DNA from: Tannerella sp.
Lineage (GTDB): Bacteria; Bacteroidota; Bacteroidia; Bacteroidales; Tannerellaceae
DNA length: 6,435 nucleotides
Assembly: GCA_031268395.1 (NCBI GenBank)
Contig: JAIRXI010000164.1
Span: 1-6,435, forward strand
Direction of reading: 5' to 3'
In this document: piece by piece, positions 1 to 6,379 of the stretch
How positions within the stretch are numbered: position 1 is the first letter of the stretch
Layout of the letters: each line of letters opens with the position of its first letter
Made by a program: the position numbers and the translations under genes
Notes under the pieces: generated by a model
The model's input: only the letters and a program-made list of their open reading frames with translations
Databases searched by the model: none
What the model was told of the DNA's origin: nothing

Positions 1-5
1 GATTG

Positions 6-25
6 TTATCTCCTTATTGAGATAA
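6..25. promoter_or_regulatory. Perfect 7-bp inverted repeat upstream of the start codon
   Basis: TTATCTC at 6-12 and GAGATAA at 19-25 are exact reverse complements around a 6-base spacer. The repeat lies 31 bases before the ATG. It could be a leader hairpin, an operator, or the remnant of an upstream terminator, although no T-run follows it. No canonical Bacteroidota promoter (TAnnTTTG) is visible in bases 1-56, so the promoter is probably outside the window or divergent. Confidence 0.35.
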
Positions 26-56
26 ATTGAAATTATAACAGCTAATTGATATAGAT

Positions 57-128
57 ATGAGATGTAAATTTACTTTTTTAGGACTTTCCCTGGCGCTTTG
101 GCTGGGAAGTAATGGTATGGCTTGGGGA
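57..128 (+). other. Sec signal peptide, predicted cleavage before Gln25
   Basis: Residues 1-24 have a short basic start (Arg2, Lys4), a hydrophobic core from Phe5 to Leu16 and a polar Gly-Ser-Asn-Gly stretch. The predicted signal peptidase I site is Ala22-Trp23-Gly24 before Gln25. Gln at +1 fits the known Bacteroidota preference for mature N-termini that are cyclised to pyroglutamate. Cys3 sits too early and lacks a lipobox context, so this is not read as a lipoprotein signal. Confidence 0.85.
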
Positions 129-3100
129 CAAGTGGAGGGAGAAGCCTATGTTGATACCGGTGGACCAATGTCCCTGGGGGATAATGATAGGAGTTATACT
201 ATTAAATATGGCATTTTTTATCCTGACAACAATTTTGGGCCAGGTGAAACAGGTACTATTCATCCCTTGCTTTCCAATGATCCAAATGCCGGGTTTTGGA
301 GTTATAATGGAACAAATTATACGCGTAATCCTTTTATTAAAGATAATGGTGTTATTACAGTAGGAGGAACTCCAAATACCGTGTTGTATGTGACAAATGT
401 AAGTTCATTAACCTACTTCTGTAATGGATGTAATCCTTCGCCACCTGTACATTCGATTACAGTGAGTGCCCCGTCTAAACCCATAGTTCCCGACGGTACA
501 GGCAGGCTTGATGTTAGCGCATCTACTGGCCCTTTTGTCTGGTCTTATCCAACAGAGATCAGAGTTAATGCAGATACGGTAAATAGCAAAACGTCTGACA
601 ATCCGTGGCTGTTACAGCAATTCTATTTCATGCCGAATTCGTGGTATTATAACCTATATAATATAATTGGTGCTGGAACATCGTCCGACCATGATTATTA
701 CCAATTATGTGCTGTATCAGGTGGTGACTATAATTCGAGTGGCCAGCCGGTAACTCCAGGAACAGGTACTCATAATTACTTCTCTGGCTCTTGCAATCAT
801 ACAGGAATCAATTACAGTGTAACTAACACGAAAGGCGGTGAGGTTCCTGCTATAATCACACTGGTTGCAGGTTCTGATGTGCGTTTGGACGGTGTACATA
901 ATAATAAGAGCATAGGCTTTGATAACCTCCTTACAACAAGTTCAACCGATGCACGTCTTAACTTGCCGGCCACTCATTATACGTTGATGAATGACTCCAA
1001 CGTGCAGCTTAATTCTGTAAAGCTTACCGTTACGCATCTTGATCCATTGGGAACTGATGCCGTATTTGGCATTAACGCGCAGATAGATACAGCTATTTCT
1101 ACGAACACTGTGAACGGCGGTACAATCCTGATCGGAGGGAAAACGAATAATACATCTCAAGGATATATTACTGTTACGGCTCCGACTTCGGGAACCATAA
1201 GAGCCGGCAATCCGAAAACCTTTGCCGCGTCAACAGTTGACGGCAGTAAGGAAAGTTATTTGGGGTACAAACTGCCGTTATGGGGTACGGGCAATCTGGG
1301 TAATTATGGCGACAGTATCATGAACCTTACGAATGTACATCTTCCCACGTCGTTAGCAGGTGGCGGCGTACAGATATATAATCATTCCAAGAATCCTTTC
1401 CCGTTAAATTTCAATGAAACTTATTCACCCGCCGTCGACGGTGCAGGGAATTTGCTGATCGAAAGTTATGGCCAGCTGAACTTGAACGAAAATTTCAGAT
1501 CTACAAGCTCTGCGGGAGGAAATATCACCATGAATGGCGGCACAGTCAACATACAAAGCAGTAATTCCAGTCCGTCACATTCGTATTCGGGAAGCGGCGC
1601 AGGAAATTACGGCATTTTTGCGTTCGCCAATTCGACTGCCGGTTGGAGCCCTTTGTATACTCCCAATCCGTTACTTTGCGGTAAGGAAGCGACCTATTAT
1701 ACGTGGACAAATCCGGAAAATCAAACCGACCGCAATTATACGTATGGCAATGACATTGAAAACTGGGGATTTGGCGGTTTGGGCAATATTGTCGTGCAGA
1801 CTGGGCAGACGGTAAACGTTTCCCATACGGGCGCCGGTTCGCTTCGCTGGGAAGCAACAAACAATATCGAAACAGCCGCTAACGCAAACATTACTTTTAC
1901 GCACAGCGGCGCAGGCAAGATCAACTGGCAGGCGAAGAACGAGATCCTGGCCGGCGGAAATATTACATTTATCCGGTCGGGTACCGGCAATGCCTTCTGG
2001 CAGGCGGAGGATGGTAATATTGTTACACTCCCCTCGACCTCGACAAAGGTATCCTTTAATATTGACGGTAGTGGAGATACGGTGGCATGGCAGGCAGGAA
2101 AATCCATCAGGACGGAAAATGAAATCGAATTCACGATCCCGAACACCAGTACAACGAGTACCGTTGCCTGGCAAGCCGGCGACAGTATCCGGACAAACTA
2201 TAAAACCACTTTTAGCAATTCGGCGAATGCAAACATTCTTTGGTATGCAAAGAATCATATCTATACAAGCGGAGGAGAAAGCGGCGGGACAAGTTCGGGC
2301 GACGGTGTAACCTTTACGCAGGAAGAAGCATCGGGCAAAACGCTGTGGTGGGCAGAAAAAGGAAATATCCAAACCACCAATGCGATTTTCTTTGATTATT
2401 CCACTGCCAAAAGTCTTGCCTGGTGGGCCGGCGACAGTCTCGTCCTGGGACTGGCAAATGCATCCGCTCCGACTGATAATCCGGTATGGATTAACTATGG
2501 ATCAAACGACACGATCGAATGGCATGCAAATGCAGGAGCCATCCAGACCAATTCGCAGGTGGACATCATCCGTTCCAATACCGGCGCCGGAAGAACGTTT
2601 ATCCATGCCGGCTGTGCAACATTCAACACGAACAACAATATCGACTTCGAGAATGTGTACAACTATACGGCGTCGGGCGGAAGCGGCGATTCCGTGATCC
2701 TGTATGCCGAGAATGATATACTGTCGAATCAGGTCTGTGACAATAACCGTCCCGCGCCGGTCACCTTTATGGCTGCCGACAACAATACGAAGACGTCGAC
2801 ACGCTGGGAAGCCGAGCGCAATATCAACACTAAAGGCCGCGTCGACTTCCTGTATGGCAACGCTGCGGAGATGGGTTCCCTGACCTGGCTGTCGAGAGGC
2901 GGCTATATCCAGACGGAACGCCCGGTCAATATCTACTACGGCAGCGACAGCCTTATTTCCCTGCGGGCGGAAAACATGTTCAAAGACCAGCCAAATCCGC
3001 AGGCCGTACCGAATATAACGGAGCGCAGAGGAAATATCCACACGTTTGATTCTGTCAATATTGTCCGCAGTAATACCGGCACGAGCGGACTGACCGAAAT

Positions 3101-6100
3101 CCTGGCCGAAAATCATATCTGGACGGCGATGGTGAATTACGAAGACTTGCGCTCAAGCGGCGACAGCCTGAACATTATTTCCCATTATGGCGACATTTAC
3201 CTGGGACACAATGACGGGACAGTAGCGAATGGTACCCTGTATCCACCGTATGTACCGGGGGTACTGATGCAGACCAATCCGTCGGGAACCTGTCAGTTTC
3301 CGACGGCAAGTCCCATTTCGTACGACCGGAACAGGTTTACGTACAAAGTGAATGGCGGCAATCAAAACGGTCAGTTGAATATCCTGGCCGGTTTTGAAGA
3401 TATCAGTTCCACGGATTATTCGGCCGGCGGCAACATCTACTTTACGCACAAGGATCTGCAACTGGCGCCGGGCAGCAAGCATGATACGAAAATCGCGATC
3501 CCGTTCACCAACTGGTATATGTGCGGAGTCGGGGGAGACCACGGCTCGCAGGCCTATTACGAAAAAGCCGGCATTATCGGCGGCGTGGGCCGGTGCGCCA
3601 TCACCACCCCTCAGCCGGATCCCGACAACACCCTCTGCACGGATACGGGCCTGATCTATCACGGCTTCGACGGCGAGTTGCTGGTCGACGCCGGCACGCG
3701 CGGCAATATCATTATCAACAACGGCTCCTACCTGTCGTTCCAGTCGGGCAACGGCAACGCGCGGTTCCTGAGCCGCTGGGGCGATATCGACATGCGCTAT
3801 CCGTTTAACGCGGATTCGATGCGTGGCGGTTTACTCTTCCTGGCCAGCAGCGAACTGCCGAACAAGCGGGATTACAACTGCGGCTGCCCGGAATGGCGGA
3901 ACAATGTCTATCTTCAGGACTTCCGGTATACGGCACGCGCACAGGGCGGTGGCAGCGTCTACGTGGGCGCCGACAACAACATCAAGTTGCAGTATGGCGG
4001 CCTGGGGAACATCGGCACGGACAGGGATCCGTTTATAAGTGAAGACAAAGGTTATCCGTGCGGCGCAACGTTCCACTGCGACGCCGACACCTCCGTCAAC
4101 CGCGCCCGTCCGCTGATACTGAATTTCAGAGACGACCCGAATGGCGGATCCGTCATGCGCGGCGGCTTTGCAGCCGTGGCCTCCGACCTGATCGACGTCT
4201 ATAAGGACATGATCTATACCGGCGGTCAGGGTACGGGGATGCAGCCCGTGCCGGGCTACACCACGCTTCAGGACGAGCCGGTGGCGGGCAGCGGCCTGTA
4301 CATCAAAACCCGCGGCGACAAGAAGAACTGGACCATGACGGACTTTGCCGTCAACAACGATCCCAGCCCGACGATGGGCGCCGCCTGCTTCGACGACGCC
4401 TGCGCGAACAGTTACCTGCACAACACGGCGCGCGTGACCTTCCATTCCGACGCGCGCGTCTACACCGAAGGCCAGTCGTCGCAGATCACCTCGCCGGTAC
4501 TGGAGACCTACGGTCCGCTGGATCTGAACACGTCGCAGAACGCCTCGGCCCGGACGCGCATCACGATCCGCACGGACAGCCTGATCTGTCACGACAGCCT
4601 GATTGTCGACGGGCCGCACACGGCGTTCACGCCCTGGAGCCGCCTCTACCGCAACGTGCCGGTGGTCAAGCTGGGTCACCACCGCTTCACCCCTCCGGCT
4701 GCACAGCCGGGCACCGCCGGCAGCGAGTGCGCCACCTGCTATGCAAGCGAAAGGGATCCGCAGCGCCGTGGCGCCTCCACGCCGCTGGACACGATCCACA
4801 TCACTTACCGCAACGGCGCCTCGATCCCCCGCCTGCACTCGCTGGTGGCCGATCATGCCGCCATTTCGTTTCTGACGGACTCTTTCGACCACCAGCTGGG
4901 CAATCCGACCCTGGACGCGAAAATCTTTGCGGACACCTTCAAGGTGCGCAATCATGTGGAACTGATCCGCAAGGCCGAAAGGCAGGGCAGCTATACGCAC
5001 AACTCCCATTTCGAGCTGGTCTCCGAAGCGCAGATGTCGTCCAAGGACTATGCCGGGATCTATACGCGCCACCTGCACATGGAGCCGGTCGGTCCGTCGT
5101 GTTCGACCTTCGGGTACAGCCAGCTCTGGCTGATCGACCCCACGCTGAACGTGATCACCACGTCGCAGTTCGGCGGCTTCGGCTGGCTGCACAATGACGT
5201 GTATGTCGAGATCGACGGTGTGGTAGCCCCCGGTTACGCATCGCTGGAACGGAAGGGTAACTGCTACGAACAGCACGCCGGCATCCTGCGGGTACAGGAC
5301 ATGCGGATGGACAAGGGCGCAAAGCTGAAAATCTCGATCGGCGACACGCCCAACTCCGGCGCGTTCACCGAAAGCTACCGCTGCTCGAACGGCACGCGCT
5401 ATAACCTGGGCGAATATGCCGACTTCCTCGACGTGGATTCGCTCACGCTCCGCGACCGGGTCTTTATCGACATCGTCGTCCGTCCGGAAGGGCTGAACCT
5501 GGCCCGCGGCGAAACGCGGTGCTATCCGATCCTGCACTACAACTCGATCGGCGAGGAAAACCTGAAGCACCTGACGCTGAGCAAGACTTATCTCTCGCCC
5601 GAAGATCATCCGAGCCTCGACGGCCGCTATTACCTGCGGTTCGAGTATGACGAGGAATGTCATGTAGTCAGCGTGTGTATCCAGCCGGTAGTCGGCCCGA
5701 TCATCAACCGCAGGGTAGAGATCCCGTCCGTGGCGGGAGTCACCTCGACGCCTCCGGCCGGGGTCCATTTCGTGGCGTCGCACACGAGTTTCCCGTTCTC
5801 GCTGAAGTTCGAGGGCACGCCGCTGGCGGTCCGTACAGGGCGGATCGTAGAGGGCGAACCGGAACCGCAGCTGAAAGGTCACCTGAACGACGATAACGAG
5901 TATGAATATGTGGTGCGCGACGTGCGGGAAGACGTGTACCTGGAAATCGGCCCGGACGCGGCAGTGGCATCCCGCGTCCCGACAGACGGTACGGAGGTCT
6001 GGTCCTACAACTCCACCCTGTACATCAAAGTGGAGAAGGAAAATACGGCCCGTATCTATTCGATTGCCGGCCACCTGGTCCGACAGCTTGACATAAAGGA

Positions 6101-6185
6101 AGGCACTACGTCCGTCCCGCTGCCGCAAGGTGTATATATCGTCGCCCTGCAGGACGGGATAAGGTATAAGGCCGTGATCAAGTAA
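57..6185 (+). CDS. Giant secreted beta-solenoid (haemagglutinin/autotransporter-like) protein with type IX secretion C-terminal sorting domain
   Basis: This is an uninterrupted 2042-codon frame ending in TAA. An in-frame TGA lies at 18-20 and the ATG at 57 is the first ATG after it. That start yields a signal peptide, whereas the next in-frame ATG (residue 21) would destroy it. No Shine-Dalgarno is visible, which is common in Bacteroidota. Domains in order: signal peptide 1-24, Gly/Asn/Ser-rich beta head about 25-584, Trp-marked solenoid coils 585-1025, irregular beta-rich shaft about 1026-1710, autotransporter-stem-like segment about 1711-1830, beta-sandwich-like domain about 1885-1967, and sorting domain 1980-2042. 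The mature chain has 26 cysteines, several in close pairs. There are no internal transmembrane segments and no recognised catalytic motif. By family knowledge, such proteins pass the inner membrane by Sec and the outer membrane by type IX secretion. A role in adhesion or as a surface shaft is inference. I do not recognise a named gene. Third-position GC rises strongly from 5' to 3'. Confidence 0.95.
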   Translation: MRCKFTFLGLSLALWLGSNGMAWGQVEGEAYVDTGGPMSLGDNDRSYTIKYGIFYPDNNFGPGETGTIHPLLSNDPNAGFWSYNGTNYTRNPFIKDNGVITVGGTPNTVLYVTNVSSLTYFCNGCNPSPPVHSITVSAPSKPIVPDGTGRLDVSASTGPFVWSYPTEIRVNADTVNSKTSDNPWLLQQFYFMPNSWYYNLYNIIGAGTSSDHDYYQLCAVSGGDYNSSGQPVTPGTGTHNYFSGSCNHTGINYSVTNTKGGEVPAIITLVAGSDVRLDGVHNNKSIGFDNLLTTSSTDARLNLPATHYTLMNDSNVQLNSVKLTVTHLDPLGTDAVFGINAQIDTAISTNTVNGGTILIGGKTNNTSQGYITVTAPTSGTIRAGNPKTFAASTVDGSKESYLGYKLPLWGTGNLGNYGDSIMNLTNVHLPTSLAGGGVQIYNHSKNPFPLNFNETYSPAVDGAGNLLIESYGQLNLNENFRSTSSAGGNITMNGGTVNIQSSNSSPSHSYSGSGAGNYGIFAFANSTAGWSPLYTPNPLLCGKEATYYTWTNPENQTDRNYTYGNDIENWGFGGLGNIVVQTGQTVNVSHTGAGSLRWEATNNIETAANANITFTHSGAGKINWQAKNEILAGGNITFIRSGTGNAFWQAEDGNIVTLPSTSTKVSFNIDGSGDTVAWQAGKSIRTENEIEFTIPNTSTTSTVAWQAGDSIRTNYKTTFSNSANANILWYAKNHIYTSGGESGGTSSGDGVTFTQEEASGKTLWWAEKGNIQTTNAIFFDYSTAKSLAWWAGDSLVLGLANASAPTDNPVWINYGSNDTIEWHANAGAIQTNSQVDIIRSNTGAGRTFIHAGCATFNTNNNIDFENVYNYTASGGSGDSVILYAENDILSNQVCDNNRPAPVTFMAADNNTKTSTRWEAERNINTKGRVDFLYGNAAEMGSLTWLSRGGYIQTERPVNIYYGSDSLISLRAENMFKDQPNPQAVPNITERRGNIHTFDSVNIVRSNTGTSGLTEILAENHIWTAMVNYEDLRSSGDSLNIISHYGDIYLGHNDGTVANGTLYPPYVPGVLMQTNPSGTCQFPTASPISYDRNRFTYKVNGGNQNGQLNILAGFEDISSTDYSAGGNIYFTHKDLQLAPGSKHDTKIAIPFTNWYMCGVGGDHGSQAYYEKAGIIGGVGRCAITTPQPDPDNTLCTDTGLIYHGFDGELLVDAGTRGNIIINNGSYLSFQSGNGNARFLSRWGDIDMRYPFNADSMRGGLLFLASSELPNKRDYNCGCPEWRNNVYLQDFRYTARAQGGGSVYVGADNNIKLQYGGLGNIGTDRDPFISEDKGYPCGATFHCDADTSVNRARPLILNFRDDPNGGSVMRGGFAAVASDLIDVYKDMIYTGGQGTGMQPVPGYTTLQDEPVAGSGLYIKTRGDKKNWTMTDFAVNNDPSPTMGAACFDDACANSYLHNTARVTFHSDARVYTEGQSSQITSPVLETYGPLDLNTSQNASARTRITIRTDSLICHDSLIVDGPHTAFTPWSRLYRNVPVVKLGHHRFTPPAAQPGTAGSECATCYASERDPQRRGASTPLDTIHITYRNGASIPRLHSLVADHAAISFLTDSFDHQLGNPTLDAKIFADTFKVRNHVELIRKAERQGSYTHNSHFELVSEAQMSSKDYAGIYTRHLHMEPVGPSCSTFGYSQLWLIDPTLNVITTSQFGGFGWLHNDVYVEIDGVVAPGYASLERKGNCYEQHAGILRVQDMRMDKGAKLKISIGDTPNSGAFTESYRCSNGTRYNLGEYADFLDVDSLTLRDRVFIDIVVRPEGLNLARGETRCYPILHYNSIGEENLKHLTLSKTYLSPEDHPSLDGRYYLRFEYDEECHVVSVCIQPVVGPIINRRVEIPSVAGVTSTPPAGVHFVASHTSFPFSLKFEGTPLAVRTGRIVEGEPEPQLKGHLNDDNEYEYVVRDVREDVYLEIGPDAAVASRVPTDGTEVWSYNSTLYIKVEKENTARIYSIAGHLVRQLDIKEGTTSVPLPQGVYIVALQDGIRYKAVIK
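129..1808 (+). other. N-terminal beta-rich head region of the giant protein
   Basis: Residues 25-584 are rich in Gly, Asn, Ser and Thr with alternating hydrophobic strands, as expected for an extracellular beta-structure. Five cysteines are present, including a Cys122-Asn-Gly-Cys125 pair. Around residues 462-500 short strands separated by Gly-Gly and Asn-Gly turns appear (such as GGNITMNGGTVNI), which look like irregular beta-helix coils leading into the regular repeats. No known binding domain was recognised. This half of the gene is the most AT-rich part of the window: rows at 61 and 601 are about 42% and 37% GC by hand count. Confidence 0.6.
1809..3131 (+). repeat. About 15 degenerate beta-solenoid coils with W-x-A-x(3,4)-I-x-T pattern
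   Basis: Residues 585-1025 are built from units mostly 24-35 residues long. Each has a strand, a Ser/Thr/Gly-rich turn, then Trp-x-Ala, three or four residues, Ile-x-Thr. The Trp position falls at 598, 624, 648, 678, 705, 729, 764, 789, 822, 917 and 944. Equivalent units with Ile or Leu in that position occur at 849, 882, 969 and 1015. Thr after the Ile is kept in most units (606, 657, 686, 713, 737, 773, 831, 858, 925, 953, 996, 1023). The layout resembles filamentous-haemagglutinin repeats (hydrophobic-x-Ala-x-Gly-Asp-Ile type), which fold as right-handed parallel beta-helices, but with Trp at a position normally small or aliphatic. The fold is inferred. At DNA level the units are too diverged to be recent duplications, although short blocks such as TGGCAGGC recur. 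Confidence 0.8.
3132..5186 (+). other. Cysteine-rich irregular beta shaft
   Basis: Residues 1026-1710 continue the solenoid-like pattern in looser form. Examples are GDIYLG near 1045, a strand and FEDIS turn at 1107-1117, a GNIIINNG turn at 1216-1223, RWGDIDM at 1240-1246 and ADNNIKL at 1305-1311. Long insertions carry cysteines in pairs, including Cys-Gly-Cys, Cys-x4-Cys and Cys-x2-Cys. The region from about 1500 to 1710 loses the obvious repeat pattern and is not recognised. GC reaches about 67% here. No catalytic motif was seen. Confidence 0.5.
5187..5546 (+). other. Autotransporter-stem-like segment
   Basis: Residues about 1711-1830 follow the order typical of the C-terminal end of autotransporter passengers. 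There is a strand, then Gly-Val-Val-Ala-Pro-Gly (1721-1726), a strand ending in a basic-rich turn, and a Lys-Gly-Ala-Lys-Leu-Lys-Ile strand. A Tyr-Ala-Asp-Phe-Leu-Asp-Val motif follows (1787-1793), then an isolated strand pair up to Val1808 and a closing Gly-x-x-x-Cys-Tyr-Pro-Ile-Leu (1818-1826). The similarity is by eye and pattern only. The function inferred is a cap or folding nucleus for the beta-helix. No beta-barrel translocator follows, unlike true type V autotransporters. Confidence 0.5.
5709..5957 (+). other. Pre-sorting-domain beta-sandwich-like domain
   Basis: Residues about 1885-1967 form a compact run of predicted strands. It starts Arg-Val-Glu-Ile-Pro and has a Thr-Pro-Pro-Ala-Gly turn, a Phe-Pro-Phe-Ser-Leu-Lys-Phe strand and an acidic Asn-Asp-Asp-Asn-Glu-Tyr-Glu-Tyr hairpin, closing with Val-Tyr-Leu-Glu-Ile-Gly-Pro. 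Similar modules commonly sit just before the sorting domain in Bacteroidales surface proteins, to my recollection. The specific family is not identified. Confidence 0.45.
5994..6182 (+). other. Type IX secretion (Por) C-terminal sorting domain
   Basis: Residues 1980-2042 show the usual order for a type A sorting domain: a short strand around LYIKV, then ARIYSIAGHLV (hydrophobic-Tyr-Ser-x-x-Gly), a hairpin, then the LPQGVYIV motif with Pro2023, Gly2025, Tyr2027 and Val2029, and a basic terminal strand with Lys2038 and the final Lys2042. In this family the domain directs passage through the outer-membrane translocon and is normally cleaved by a sortase-like enzyme with attachment to an anionic lipopolysaccharide, or release. 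Its presence at the exact C-terminus supports the frame being intact to the stop codon. Confidence 0.85.
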
Positions 6186-6224
6186 GCCTGCGCGACGCTT
6201 CTGCGAACCCGGCCATGCAAGGAG

Positions 6225-6257
6225 AAAGGGCGAAGACGGATCTGTCTTCGCCCTTTT
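6225..6257 (+). terminator. Intrinsic terminator for the giant gene
   Basis: A perfect 13-bp stem (6225-6237 paired with 6244-6256, arms AAAGGGCGAAGAC and GTCTTCGCCCTTT) closes a 6-base loop. The stem's 3' end merges into a TTTT run at 6254-6257. It starts 39 bases after the stop codon, which is an appropriate distance. The opposite-strand T-run is shorter (TTT), so any bidirectional function would be weaker. Confidence 0.9.
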
Positions 6258-6285
6258 CTGGATGTGCCGACATGTTCATTTAACT

Positions 6286-6341
6286 ATGAACGATGAACGA
6301 TGTCCATTGAACGATGAATGATGAACGATGAACGATGAACG
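6286..6341. repeat. Tandem heptanucleotide repeat, 8 units of ATGAACG
   Basis: Eight 7-base units are in exact register: ATGAACG twice, ATGTCCA, TTGAACG, ATGAATG, then ATGAACG three times. Five units are identical and three are degenerate. An inverted copy of the core, GTTCAT, lies just upstream at 6274-6279, so 6274-6291 can pair as a 6-bp stem with a 6-base loop. Simple repeats of this kind change copy number by slippage. Confidence 0.9.
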
Positions 6342-6346
6342 GGGGT

Positions 6347-6360
6347 TGCCCGTCAGGGCA
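6347..6360. repeat. Small hairpin between the tandem repeat and the palindrome
   Basis: TGCCC at 6347-6351 and GGGCA at 6356-6360 pair perfectly over a GTCA loop. It has no T-run and is probably part of the composite intergenic element rather than a terminator. Confidence 0.5.
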
Positions 6361-6379
6361 TTCCTATCCATAGCATACG

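Noticed and set aside
1..56. Bacteroidota-type promoter (TTTG ... TAnnTTTG) before the gene
   Set aside because: TTTG does not occur in these 56 bases. TAAATTGA at 23-30 is only a partial match and was not called.
420..431. Cys-Asn-Gly-Cys at residues 122-125 as a thioredoxin-like redox motif
   Set aside because: There is no thioredoxin-fold context (no preceding Trp strand-helix or later cis-Pro), and it lies in a Gly/Asn-rich beta region, so a structural disulfide is more likely.
1671..2372. 233-codon minus-strand frame opposite the solenoid repeats
   Set aside because: It is open because it mirrors the repeated + strand coding pattern. It has no domain and no upstream signals, and the + strand repeats clearly show protein-level conservation.
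1809..3131. Recent DNA-level tandem duplication in the solenoid coding region
   Set aside because: The units match at protein pattern level, but their lengths vary from 24 to 46 residues and the DNA shares only short blocks, so they are old and diverged, not a slippage-prone DNA array.
4311..4319. Arg-Gly-Asp tripeptide at residues 1419-1421 as a possible integrin-binding site
   Set aside because: A chance occurrence is quite likely in 2042 residues, it is followed by Lys-Lys in no special context, and nothing else points to integrin binding.
3831..6128. 765-codon open frame on the minus strand opposite the C-terminal half of the giant gene
   Set aside because: It lies wholly within the GC-rich part of a convincing + strand gene, where high third-position GC removes antisense stop codons. 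Its translation is Arg/Val/Asp-rich with no recognisable domain, and the + strand frame has a signal peptide and sorting domain.
6186..6224. Possible small gene between the stop codon and the terminator
   Set aside because: Only 39 bases, with no start plus ribosome site and no usable frame; it is simply the 3' untranslated leader into the terminator hairpin.
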